Part shown: positions 1 to 7,770 of the stretch, one piece after another | How the letters are laid out: every line of letters starts with the position of its first letter | How positions within the stretch are numbered: position 1 is the stretch's first letter | Virus record (IMG/VR): IMGVR_UViG_3300044611_000904 | Location: 1-39,289 of that record | Length of the DNA stretch: 39,289 nucleotides | Reading direction: 5' to 3' (one strand) | Source: a virus | Position numbers and translations under genes: made by a program | The notes under the pieces: generated by a model | The model's input: the letters and a program-made list of their open reading frames with translations, nothing else | What the model was told of the DNA's origin: nothing | Database searches by the model: none

Positions 1-574
1 GATAAACAGAGGCAAAGAAGTCATCAGCAATGTGATTCGGGATGAAAGCGAACTCGTCAAGAAAGATGACATTATAGGATCCGCCTCGGACAGCAGATGA
101 AGAAGTAGAGTTAGATGAAATCTTGGAGCCATTTTCTAATTCTAAACTACCCTTATTCCAAGATATAATACCTTGTTGCATCCATTTAGGCAAGTTTTCG
201 TAAGCAAGTTGTAATCTTCCAAGAAGATCCCTAGCAGTTGATGCTTTGTTTGCTAGAATTGCAATATTAACATTATCGTTAAAAACTGCATAATGTAAAA
301 GATATGATACACAAGTAGTAGACTTACCCGTCTGTCGGGGCATCTTACAGATGTTAAATCTATTCTTATGAAAGTTTTCAATCAATCTTTCCTGAAAAGG
401 ATACATCTCAAAAGGAACTAGACCGTGATCAAGAGACACAATCTTAATATAATTCCTTGCAAAATAAACAGGATCTTCTTTACATTTGAGGAACTCAATA
501 ATTTGTTCTTCTGTAAATTCAATTTGAGTATTTGCTTTTTTTAGATTGGGATTACCAAGATAAACTTCACTCAT
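1..574 (-). CDS. gp17: Terminase large subunit gp17 (N-terminal part, cut by window edge)
   Basis: This is the motor of the T4-type DNA packaging machine: an ATPase joined to a nuclease that cuts concatemeric phage DNA and pumps it into the prohead through the portal. Only the first 191 codons are present, translated by me from the ATG at 574. Residues 79-86 (PRQTGKST) are the Walker A loop and residues 169-174 (VIFLDE) the Walker B motif with its catalytic Glu. The region between them matches the family pattern, including the segment ILANKASTARDLLGRLQ. The nuclease domain lies beyond the window. The gene follows the 458-residue virion gene by five bases. Known T4 gp17 is about 610 residues, so roughly two thirds is missing. 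The family assignment is secure. Confidence 0.96.
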   Translation of the reverse strand, partial: MSEVYLGNPNLKKANTQIEFTEEQIIEFLKCKEDPVYFARNYIKIVSLDHGLVPFEMYPFQERLIENFHKNRFNICKMPRQTGKSTTCVSYLLHYAVFNDNVNIAILANKASTARDLLGRLQLAYENLPKWMQQGIISWNKGSLELENGSKISSNSTSSSAVRGGSYNVIFLDEFAFIPNHIADDFFASVY

Positions 575-579
575 AATAA

Positions 580-1956
580 TTACCTACTAATTTCTTCCCA
601 GTCCATTGATGCGTGAATATCTGCACCATTAGCATCAGAGGCACATACAATAGAAAGTTCATATGGTGTTCCACTTAACGCATCCCTTTCTAACTGGAAC
701 TTAAATAATGCTTCTTTAAGAATATCTACTGGCGTTGAACCTTGATTGGAACCGTACAGATATCCAGATGCTAATATTCTTCCACCACTATAAGTTCCTC
801 CATCAATCTTATATTCAACAGCACTATCGAGACCAGTATCAGTCCAAGTTCCACCATTAGATATTCCAGTTGCTCTTACTTGCCAGTTATAAGTTGCATT
901 ATTTGTAATACCAAGAATTGAAAGTGCAGTTAGAATTACAATTGCATCTAATCTATTTGGTGTTGCTTTGAGGCGAATTGATATAACTGTATAATAAGTT
1001 CCTGCTGTTGTTAAATCGACTGGTGTTTGAACTGGTGTTCCTACTGCTTGTTGCAATCCACGAAGTTCATAACCACCTTCTGAAATTACAGTAGAACAAA
1101 CTTGTTTGAGTGTGCTAGCACTAGTTGTAATTCCGGTATTTGCAATCTCATATCTCAAAGGTAATGATGCTGTTGTAATATAAGTTGTATTGATAATATT
1201 TGCGTGATGGAATGAATGGCAATGAATAAACTGCCCATTAACTACAAATCCTAGTCTTACAGTTCCAAGTCCTAACCATTCAATATCCATCCACATAATC
1301 TGTGCTTTGCTAATATCTAATGTGACACCAGATGGATTTAAATGTCCAGCACCAAGCATTGTATCAATGTTCCAGTTTGCTTGTGCTACTCTTGTTTCTG
1401 TTGTAATTCCTGGAACATATGTTCTTTCTACAAAATATAAATTACTTCCATCAAGTTCCAAATACATCCCATTATCTGCACCAAAGTATCCTACTCTTTG
1501 GCGAAGATTTGTTTTTGATGGGTTGAATACAAATGTATTTAATATTTGTAATGATTTTCCTGGTTGATATGAAAATACTTTTGTCGTTTCTCTGATGACT
1601 GATGCAGTGCTTCCAACACCAACAGTAATATTGATCAGACCTTGTGCCGTTACAAATCCAACTGTGGAACCAGTACCAACAACTAAACTACTCCAAAGAT
1701 TATTGTCCCTGTATCTGTGGGAACTATCAAAAAGTGTGAGTGGGGTAGACATTCTTTGTCTACCAAATGCATCAGTTGATGTTGAAGGTAGAGTAACTGA
1801 TACTGTTGATGATGTAGAAATTCCCATTGTCCCAGTAACTGGAAATGGGTTGTCAAGTGTAACTACCTCGCCATTTTTATTAGCGATCATATTCACTTCA
1901 AAAAGAGTTCTCTCTTGATTTAAAAAATCTTGAGTATTTTTATTAAATTGTGCCAT
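580..1956 (-). CDS. Virion structural protein between gp16 and gp17 (458 aa)
   Basis: I recognise this as a conserved cyanomyovirus virion protein of unknown role; a similar protein sits near the terminase genes in other marine T4-like phages. The sequence is rich in Thr, Ser, Val and Gly with alternating hydrophobic residues, which suggests beta structure. It has no signal peptide or membrane segment. The N-terminal part holds AFGRQRMSTPLTLFDSSHRY, a pattern I associate with this family, and the end (DANGADIHASMDWEEISR) is also typical. The ATG at 1956 has a good ribosome site (GGAGTGAG) upstream. It lies three bases after the 102-residue gene and five before gp17, so it is co-expressed with packaging genes. 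Function is unknown; tail or capsid decoration is only a guess. Confidence 0.85.
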   Translation of the reverse strand: MAQFNKNTQDFLNQERTLFEVNMIANKNGEVVTLDNPFPVTGTMGISTSSTVSVTLPSTSTDAFGRQRMSTPLTLFDSSHRYRDNNLWSSLVVGTGSTVGFVTAQGLINITVGVGSTASVIRETTKVFSYQPGKSLQILNTFVFNPSKTNLRQRVGYFGADNGMYLELDGSNLYFVERTYVPGITTETRVAQANWNIDTMLGAGHLNPSGVTLDISKAQIMWMDIEWLGLGTVRLGFVVNGQFIHCHSFHHANIINTTYITTASLPLRYEIANTGITTSASTLKQVCSTVISEGGYELRGLQQAVGTPVQTPVDLTTAGTYYTVISIRLKATPNRLDAIVILTALSILGITNNATYNWQVRATGISNGGTWTDTGLDSAVEYKIDGGTYSGGRILASGYLYGSNQGSTPVDILKEALFKFQLERDALSGTPYELSIVCASDANGADIHASMDWEEISR

Positions 1957-1959
1957 TAA

Positions 1960-2268
1960 TCACTCACTCCAAGACAATCTTTCTGGTTGATACCTTTGTG
2001 CGTTTTTAATTCTTGAAGTATTTACCTGACTTGGATAAACGTTATGAACAATTGCACCAGGATATTCTCCTTGAATTTGCTCTGCTAGTTCATTCTTAGA
2101 AAGAATTTTGCCTTCTACTTCTAAACGATACATCTTTCCTTCCCAAACTACATCAGCAAAGAAAGACTCGCTTGCTTGTTCGGGTTGAGGGGAACCTACA
2201 TTGAGAGTTCCATTAAAATCACCATTGATGGTGATACTTTCTGAAATAAACTGCTGAAAACTTTTCAT
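1960..2268 (-). CDS. Conserved small cyanophage protein (102 aa)
   Basis: This is an acidic small protein starting MKSFQQFISES, an N-terminus (MKSFxxFxxE) shared by many unrelated T4-type virion and core proteins. I chose the ATG at 2268 because it is preceded by a strong ribosome site (TTGGAGGTG) and overlaps the stop of the previous gene as TAATG; a longer reading from 2283 would extend into the neighbour. Residues around 40-75 (VVWEGKMYRLEVEGKILSKN) look like a compact beta fold. No enzyme motif is visible. It sits between the 585-residue basic protein and the 458-residue virion protein, so a role in the particle is likely. The exact function is unknown. Confidence 0.78.
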   Translation of the reverse strand: MKSFQQFISESITINGDFNGTLNVGSPQPEQASESFFADVVWEGKMYRLEVEGKILSKNELAEQIQGEYPGAIVHNVYPSQVNTSRIKNAQRYQPERLSWSE

Positions 2269-4025
2269 TATCTGCACCTCCAACGGCGTAATGCTTTGTT
2301 AATTCTTGAATCTGGATCTCTTGCTGTTTTTGATGATGTGAGTTTTGATTTCATCCCTTTCATACGTCGGCAGAAATTAGCACGACGCTTTGCTCTCTTT
2401 CCTTTTGGTTTCTTTTCAGTTACCGCAGTTTGAAGTTTTGAACCTGGATTCTCACGACGATAAGCATCAACTGCTGCTTGACTTAGACCATCAGTTTTAT
2501 CTTTACGATTTACTGATTGCCAATCTTCGGAAATCTCTGTTCTCCAATCAGAATATCCTTCCTTTACACAACGGTTGTAAGTTTTACCAAACAGTTCTTG
2601 TGTTCCTGATTTTTTGTAACCTTTCCAGCACTTTTTACCTGCCTCATCTAAAATTTCACTTCCAATACCCTTTGATGGTTGTAATGGTTGTGGTTCAATA
2701 ATATTTACAGATTCAACTTCTGTTGGGAAGAATTCATCTCTCCAATTAGAAAATTCATATCCTTCTTTTTTAGTTTTATTTCCCCAATTTTTTGCACCAA
2801 CTTTGCGGCACTTGACTAGTGCGCCAGAAGCATATGCACTTGGCCAAACATCATACCTTGCCTTTACCTTCTTATAACAAGCGTCTTTTTCTTCTACCAT
2901 ATCACCTTCTGGTTCATAAGAATTTTTTTGAGTTGCTTTATTAATAGCATCTCTTTTTTGCTTCATTTTATCAATCAAATCATCAGAACCAGTTGCAGGA
3001 GAATCAATTGCTTTATCAACTGCTGGTTTTGCGAACTTTTTTAAAAGATATGGAATAAAGGCAGCACCTGCACCGATAGCAACTTTACCCCACAGTTCAT
3101 CTAGTTGTTCACCTTCTGGTTCAAAATGTGCTTTTTGTAAACCAGTTTTAATTACTTGTCCACCACCGTATTTGTTTGGTCCTTTTTTATCTTTATCTAT
3201 AATATCCTGTAAGATCTGATCTGGGGTTTTTCCATACTTACTGGCATCAACTTGTTCAACAGTTACAAACTTTGCCTTTCCTTTTCTATTTGGATTTGGG
3301 TCTTCTTTACGTTTTTTTGCTGCTCTTTTATTTCTTTCTTCCTTACTCATTGATGCTCTATCGTCAGCATCGCGGCAGAATGGTTTTGTTTTTTGTCCAG
3401 GTTGTTTAGCACAAGGTTTTCCATCATACTTACCACCTGCTTGAACCCATCCACCACCTTTAAACCAATCACGAAGAGAATAATCTTTATCTTTTGCTGA
3501 TTTCCCGTCTCTCTTACCTTCTAATATTTCAACTTCTTCTTTATTCATTTCACCACTATCTACATAATCTGCTGCCGTATCAATATAGTCTGCTGCTTTT
3601 GTAATCTTTGATTGAACCCATGCTTCAATCTCACCCTCACCTTTCTTCATTTTTTTCTGAAGTTTTTTAGTCGCCTTCGCAATGGTTGATAACTCTGAGC
3701 GAGCCATTGAATATTCATGATCTTTTGACTCATTGGCAGGATGAGGTCGGTTTCGATCATATTTAATCTGATTCATGGTAAGAATCGGCGTAGAATATCT
3801 ATCCCACATTAAAGGTCCATAGGAGCATCCATCCCTTTGCTCTATTTTCCTACACAACTTACAGTAACGGGTTTCGCTCATTTCTTTTTGTTCGCTAAAT
3901 GGTGATTTAGACTTGGTTTCTTCACCTCTTTTTCTTTTCCTACGAGCAGCACAATGTGCCTTTTGCGAAAATCCTTTTGGATTTCCACAGTCTATTGATT
4001 TTTTATAATCGTTAGACCAACTCAT
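2268..4025 (-). CDS. Large basic modular protein with DUF5872-like region (585 aa)
   Basis: This is a highly Lys/Arg-rich protein built from short modules I know from many cyanophage proteins. Residues 9-28 carry the cysteine-containing SIDCGNPKGFSQKAHCAARR module. C55 and C58 form a CxxC pair with C67 nearby, a possible small metal site. Residues about 175-255 (LRDWFKGGGWVQAGGKYDG onward) resemble DUF5872. Residues about 313-332 are a hydrophobic stretch. The C-terminal half repeats a pattern of Cys-containing basic blocks (CYKKVKARYDVWPSAYASG; CWKGYKKSGTQELFGKTYNR), each followed by an EGY...WR segment. The extreme C-terminus is strongly basic, which suggests nucleic acid contact. It lies just downstream of gp16 with only ten bases between, so it is probably packaged or acts at packaging. 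Function is unknown. Confidence 0.82.
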   Translation of the reverse strand: MSWSNDYKKSIDCGNPKGFSQKAHCAARRKRKRGEETKSKSPFSEQKEMSETRYCKLCRKIEQRDGCSYGPLMWDRYSTPILTMNQIKYDRNRPHPANESKDHEYSMARSELSTIAKATKKLQKKMKKGEGEIEAWVQSKITKAADYIDTAADYVDSGEMNKEEVEILEGKRDGKSAKDKDYSLRDWFKGGGWVQAGGKYDGKPCAKQPGQKTKPFCRDADDRASMSKEERNKRAAKKRKEDPNPNRKGKAKFVTVEQVDASKYGKTPDQILQDIIDKDKKGPNKYGGGQVIKTGLQKAHFEPEGEQLDELWGKVAIGAGAAFIPYLLKKFAKPAVDKAIDSPATGSDDLIDKMKQKRDAINKATQKNSYEPEGDMVEEKDACYKKVKARYDVWPSAYASGALVKCRKVGAKNWGNKTKKEGYEFSNWRDEFFPTEVESVNIIEPQPLQPSKGIGSEILDEAGKKCWKGYKKSGTQELFGKTYNRCVKEGYSDWRTEISEDWQSVNRKDKTDGLSQAAVDAYRRENPGSKLQTAVTEKKPKGKRAKRRANFCRRMKGMKSKLTSSKTARDPDSRINKALRRWRCR

Positions 4026-4035
4026 AAGAAAAAAT

Positions 4036-4455
4036 CTATTCTTTATTATTTAGAAAACCTTGTTTAAGTAACTTTGAAAGTTCCGAAGTTGATCCAACAA
4101 ACACTGCATTATTAGTAACATTATTAGTTGTTTTTACAGTATCTTCCTCAACATCTTTTAATTTCTTTTGTAAGTCAATCAATTTATCTGTTACATCACC
4201 TACACTCTTAATCAACTGACCAGCAACTTCATATGCTCTTGGTTGATCACTCTCTGCTGCAAGTTCCATTATTCCATTAATGGCTTCTTGCCCCTTTTCT
4301 ATAAGAGAATATAAATTTGCTCTTGTATATTCATAATCTTTTTTAATGTCATTACTAGAACTTTCAACCTTAACAATTGGAGTTTCTTTTTCAACATTAA
4401 CTATTTCACTTTTTATATTCAAGGCATTGTCAATGCTATCATAGTTATTTGACAT
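4036..4455 (-). CDS. gp16: Terminase small subunit gp16
   Basis: The small terminase subunit recognises phage DNA and stimulates the gp17 motor; in T4 it forms multimeric rings. The protein is 139 residues, slightly shorter than T4 gp16 (about 164). The central part, residues about 40-105 (YEYTRANLYSLIEKGQEAIN, then AAESDQPRAYEVAGQLIKS and a heptad-rich helix to LQKKLKDVEED), has the helical, oligomerising character of the family. The Asn-rich segment that follows and the C-terminal VFVGSTSELSKLLKQ are typical of cyanophage versions. It follows gp15 by six bases and precedes the 585-residue basic gene. gp16 is separated from gp17 by three accessory genes, unlike T4 where they are adjacent. 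Confidence 0.9.
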   Translation of the reverse strand: MSNNYDSIDNALNIKSEIVNVEKETPIVKVESSSNDIKKDYEYTRANLYSLIEKGQEAINGIMELAAESDQPRAYEVAGQLIKSVGDVTDKLIDLQKKLKDVEEDTVKTTNNVTNNAVFVGSTSELSKLLKQGFLNNKE

Positions 4456-4461
4456 AATTTA

Positions 4462-5262
4462 TTAGATATCTATTTTACGAGTTGGACTAAATTCTTTTGA
4501 GTCTCCAAAGAATTCCCAATTTTCATTAAATCCGAAGTCATCATCTGGATTTGCATCATAAGGATCAGGAGTAACTGTATATCTTACTTCACGTTTAGCA
4601 TTAGCAACATCGGTATTTGTATAAAGATCAACCTGTACCTTGCGAATAAGACCTTCTGAACTTTCTGCAATTGGTCCAAACAGATAAGTCTTTGCTGTAA
4701 ATGATAAAGTATATATTAAAGCTCTTCTGGTAGAAAAATCACCCTCATAATCATCCTGAAAAGATATATTTTCTAAAACCATGGGAATATCCCTTTGTTC
4801 ACCAATAGAATCAACTAAATCTATTGTTAAATTAAATCCTGGTTGAAAATACGGTAAAACTTGCTCTACGATCTGCAAAGCATCATCATTTAACTTAGTT
4901 AAAATATTTAATTCGAATCCAATATTATATGGAACAGGCATAAAAACTTTTTTTATTTTTCCACCATCATCACATGCTTTAAATGTTTGAGTTACACTTG
5001 TTTTCCTTGTTGGGTCGTATTGAATAGAAGTCATCTCAAATGACATTCTTGGTAACGAAATTTGTGTTGCTTTATTTAATTCTGGTTGCTGTTGAATTCT
5101 CGCAAGAAATTTTTGTCTTGGACCATAAGCAATAGGAACCCTCATATCACTAACGTTATTTCCACTCTGATCAGTGTGACGAATATGAATTTGATTAAAA
5201 AGTGTACCGAAAGCAATTATGGTCTTTCTTATAATTTCGTGATAATAATAGGTTCCTAACAT
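4462..5262 (-). CDS. gp15: Tail completion / proximal sheath stabilisation protein gp15
   Basis: gp15 caps the end of the tail tube and sheath nearest the head and makes the tail competent to join the head. The 266-residue protein is close to the T4 length (272). It opens with MLGTYYYHEIIRKTIIAFGT, the hallmark start of this family, and contains the conserved central segment MPVPYNIGFELNILTKLNDD and, nearer the end, FTAKTYLFGP. The ATG overlaps the gp14 stop as TAATG, so translation is coupled. Its place directly after gp13 and gp14 and before gp16 is the standard cyanomyovirus order. Confidence 0.96.
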   Translation of the reverse strand: MLGTYYYHEIIRKTIIAFGTLFNQIHIRHTDQSGNNVSDMRVPIAYGPRQKFLARIQQQPELNKATQISLPRMSFEMTSIQYDPTRKTSVTQTFKACDDGGKIKKVFMPVPYNIGFELNILTKLNDDALQIVEQVLPYFQPGFNLTIDLVDSIGEQRDIPMVLENISFQDDYEGDFSTRRALIYTLSFTAKTYLFGPIAESSEGLIRKVQVDLYTNTDVANAKREVRYTVTPDPYDANPDDDFGFNENWEFFGDSKEFSPTRKIDI

Positions 5263-6710
5263 TAGTAATTACCAAAAGGATTTGATTCTGAAAAATCTAC
5301 AATGAGATCTGCTTCTTCTTCAATCTCATCATTTTGACTATATTTATCATATGTATCCATTCTTTCAAAACCTTGAACAGTGTAAAGAGCTCCCGATTCT
5401 GTTCCAATGATCGTTTCACCTGGTATAAATGTAAGTTGTGTCGCACCAATTCCAACATTTGAAATTTTAAGAATATTAGTATCTTTGTCCCAACTTTTAA
5501 CTCTTGCTCTAATTTGTGATCTAGAACCTCTTATAACCTCATTAAACAGATAAGTTCCAAATCCAGTAAGTGTTTCTGGATTTGCAATAGTTATTGTTGG
5601 TGCTGAAGTATATCCAAAACCAGGATTAGAAACATATATTGCTCTTACAACGTTTGAACTACCAACTATACCCATGGAAGCAATACCAACAGCAGTTTGT
5701 CCTATACCATTAATTGATAATTGCCCAGGTGCGGAGACTGTAACAACTGGTGCAGTTCCATATCCAACACCTGAATCATTTATAGTAAATCTTATAACAC
5801 CATTATAAGTTGTTTCTATTGAACATGTTGCAGCAGCACCTGCCCCTCCTCCACCAGAAATCGTTATGGTTGGTGGAACAGTATAACCTGCACCAGCATT
5901 TGTCAAGTAAATTCTCTCAACAGATCTAACTCCACCTCTAACTGTCGTAATAGCAACTGCCGTTGCATTATCCCCAGATAATCCTGTTGGTGAACTACTT
6001 ATTGCAACTATTGGTGAGGAAGTATATCCATAACCATCATTATTTAAGAAAATTTGTTTAATATAACCCGAACCAACTGAACCAAGTATTGATCCTGATG
6101 CTGTTGCTGTTCTACCAACTCCAATCAATTTTAAAGTTGTAATATAACCTTCTTCCTGAACTTGGGTATCAATTTCATCGATAGAGGTATCAATAATCTC
6201 GTCTTCATATTCAAAGAGTTCACATTTTAATTCATAAACATAATTCTTACCTAATTGGTAAAAAGGTTGTTCATGTTCTACAAATTTAACTTCAAAAAGT
6301 CTTTGACCAAGAGGAAAATAAATTAAATCTCCTTCTCTTGGTCTAGTGCTTAAAATAACTTCACCTTCACCACTACCATCATCCAATGCACCTAGAAATG
6401 GTGCAATAAAATCTTCAAATCTTTCCTTTGAGATTGTAATTAATAATTCATCCCTCAAACTCATTCCAAACTTTGTTAAAATATCTCCTGCCCCAGAATA
6501 CCCATCATATGAGTTTACATATGCTTCAATTGCAAAGTTATCATCAAATCTAGAAGTTTGTACTTCTTCTATGATAGTTTTTCTATTAACAAATTTTCTT
6601 GGAATATAAACAACCTCAATTCCATGCATTCTAAGATGCTCATTTACCAAATCCTGAATAAGTCTTTGTTCAGAAGATGTTCCCTGTAAAAAGAAAGGAT
6701 TAAGTGCCAT
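5262..6710 (-). CDS. gp14: Neck protein gp14 with inserted GxGY repeat domain
   Basis: gp14 is part of the neck that joins head and tail. The N-terminal 190 residues are recognisable gp14 (MALNPFFLQGTSSEQRLIQD, then HGIEVVYIPRKFVNRKTII). T4 gp14 is about 256 residues, this one 482. The extra length is a block from about residue 205 to 395 with four similar units marked by GYGYTSSP (226), GAGYTVPP (273), GVGYGTAP (314) and GFGYTSAP (364), each followed by a V/I-rich strand and a small-residue run. The C-terminal segment after residue 395 returns to a gp14-like ending with an acidic tail. The start overlaps the gp13 stop as TAATG. The same repeat type occurs in the neighbouring giant tail proteins, so the insertion probably adds an exposed beta-rich decoration to the neck. 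Confidence 0.93.
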   Translation of the reverse strand: MALNPFFLQGTSSEQRLIQDLVNEHLRMHGIEVVYIPRKFVNRKTIIEEVQTSRFDDNFAIEAYVNSYDGYSGAGDILTKFGMSLRDELLITISKERFEDFIAPFLGALDDGSGEGEVILSTRPREGDLIYFPLGQRLFEVKFVEHEQPFYQLGKNYVYELKCELFEYEDEIIDTSIDEIDTQVQEEGYITTLKLIGVGRTATASGSILGSVGSGYIKQIFLNNDGYGYTSSPIVAISSSPTGLSGDNATAVAITTVRGGVRSVERIYLTNAGAGYTVPPTITISGGGGAGAAATCSIETTYNGVIRFTINDSGVGYGTAPVVTVSAPGQLSINGIGQTAVGIASMGIVGSSNVVRAIYVSNPGFGYTSAPTITIANPETLTGFGTYLFNEVIRGSRSQIRARVKSWDKDTNILKISNVGIGATQLTFIPGETIIGTESGALYTVQGFERMDTYDKYSQNDEIEEEADLIVDFSESNPFGNY

Positions 6711-7546
6711 TATCCAATAAAGTCGTATGGTGGAAGTTCATAATCCATTGACATTCTCTTGGTTATTTCATCAATTTCTCTTTCAGCATCTTCATAGATT
6801 TCTCTACCATTAAATTCCAGTCCACCTGGCAATTTAACTCCTCTAAACTTGATTAAGTTTTGACCCCACTGCCTCTTAATTAATGCAGTTAAATATCTTT
6901 TTACAAAACTATCATTATAGACTTTTGTAAAATCATTTGGATTTAAAATTCTATAACAATCCAAGACAAGAAAGTTTCCGGCAGATTGTGCTCCCCATTC
7001 AATATCCAAATATAATCTATTTTGTCTTTTATTAAATCTTAACTGTTTATCTGTTGTAAGTAAAAAATCAATATCTGATAGATATGATTTAACCATGGAA
7101 TATTGTAAAAGCTCAACCGAGTTAAAATAATATAAGTCATTTAAAAATAACTGATATTTGATACTAAACATTCCACCAGAGATGGAACTAGTATCAAACT
7201 TAAATACATTTTCAATACCAATTACTGAATCTGGAACTTGAATATAATTTGAAGACTCATACCAATTATATGTTGTTCCAGTTGTCGATGTTGCTGTTGA
7301 TGTTGTAATTCCAGGTCCTCTTGGTGTCTTTGAAGTTGCTTTACCCCTATCAATATCATCTTGTGTTATTTGATACTTTAAATACATTCTTTCAACACCA
7401 TCAAAATGGCGCTCATTGAAGTATTGAAGGGCATCGTCGACTAGATCATCAATTTGATCATCATCAACATTAATTTCCAGCACAGGCGCTCCTAGACGCC
7501 TTAGACAGTAATCAATAAGTTCTTGCCTACTTGCTGGTTTTGCCAT
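6710..7546 (-). CDS. gp13: Neck protein gp13
   Basis: gp13 forms the head-completion ring under the portal, onto which gp14 and the tail dock. The 278-residue protein is slightly shorter than T4 gp13 (309). The N-terminal region RQELIDYCLRRLGAPVLEIN and the acidic DDDQIDDLVDDALQYFNERH are diagnostic of this family in T4-like phages. The C-terminal half holds LDIEWGAQSAGNFLVLDCYR and the helical QWGQNLIKFRGVKLPGG segment. A short Thr/Ser-rich linker lies near residues 80-95. It is translationally coupled to gp14 and follows the coiled-coil gene by eight bases. Confidence 0.95.
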   Translation of the reverse strand: MAKPASRQELIDYCLRRLGAPVLEINVDDDQIDDLVDDALQYFNERHFDGVERMYLKYQITQDDIDRGKATSKTPRGPGITTSTATSTTGTTYNWYESSNYIQVPDSVIGIENVFKFDTSSISGGMFSIKYQLFLNDLYYFNSVELLQYSMVKSYLSDIDFLLTTDKQLRFNKRQNRLYLDIEWGAQSAGNFLVLDCYRILNPNDFTKVYNDSFVKRYLTALIKRQWGQNLIKFRGVKLPGGLEFNGREIYEDAEREIDEITKRMSMDYELPPYDFIG

Positions 7547-7554
7547 TTTTCTCT

Positions 7555-7767
7555 TTACTCTTCAGATTCTTTGGATTTCTTCAACTCATCATACTTATTT
7601 TGAAGTTCAAGATTTGCTGCTAAAAGTTCATTTTTTTCTTGAGCAAAATCATCAGATAAAGTTTGGAGTTTTGCTTCTAACAAAACATTTTGATTTGTTA
7701 GTGTTGATAATTTTTGATTATACAAACGCACTAAAACATTAATATCAACTTCACTATCTCTTGTCAT
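7555..7767 (-). CDS. Small coiled-coil protein (70 aa)
   Basis: This small protein is almost entirely predicted coiled coil: from residue 12 to 66 hydrophobic residues recur with heptad spacing (VLVRLYNQKLSTLTNQNVLL, then EAKLQTLSDDFAQEKNELLA) between charged positions. I know similar short helical genes upstream of gp13 in cyanomyoviruses, but none has an assigned role. A GGGGGA ribosome site precedes the ATG, and the gene begins three bases after the fibre-like gene stops. The context and helical form suggest a virion accessory or an assembly chaperone for the fibre or neck; this is inference only. Confidence 0.8.
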   Translation of the reverse strand: MTRDSEVDINVLVRLYNQKLSTLTNQNVLLEAKLQTLSDDFAQEKNELLAANLELQNKYDELKKSKESEE

Positions 7768-7770
7768 GAA

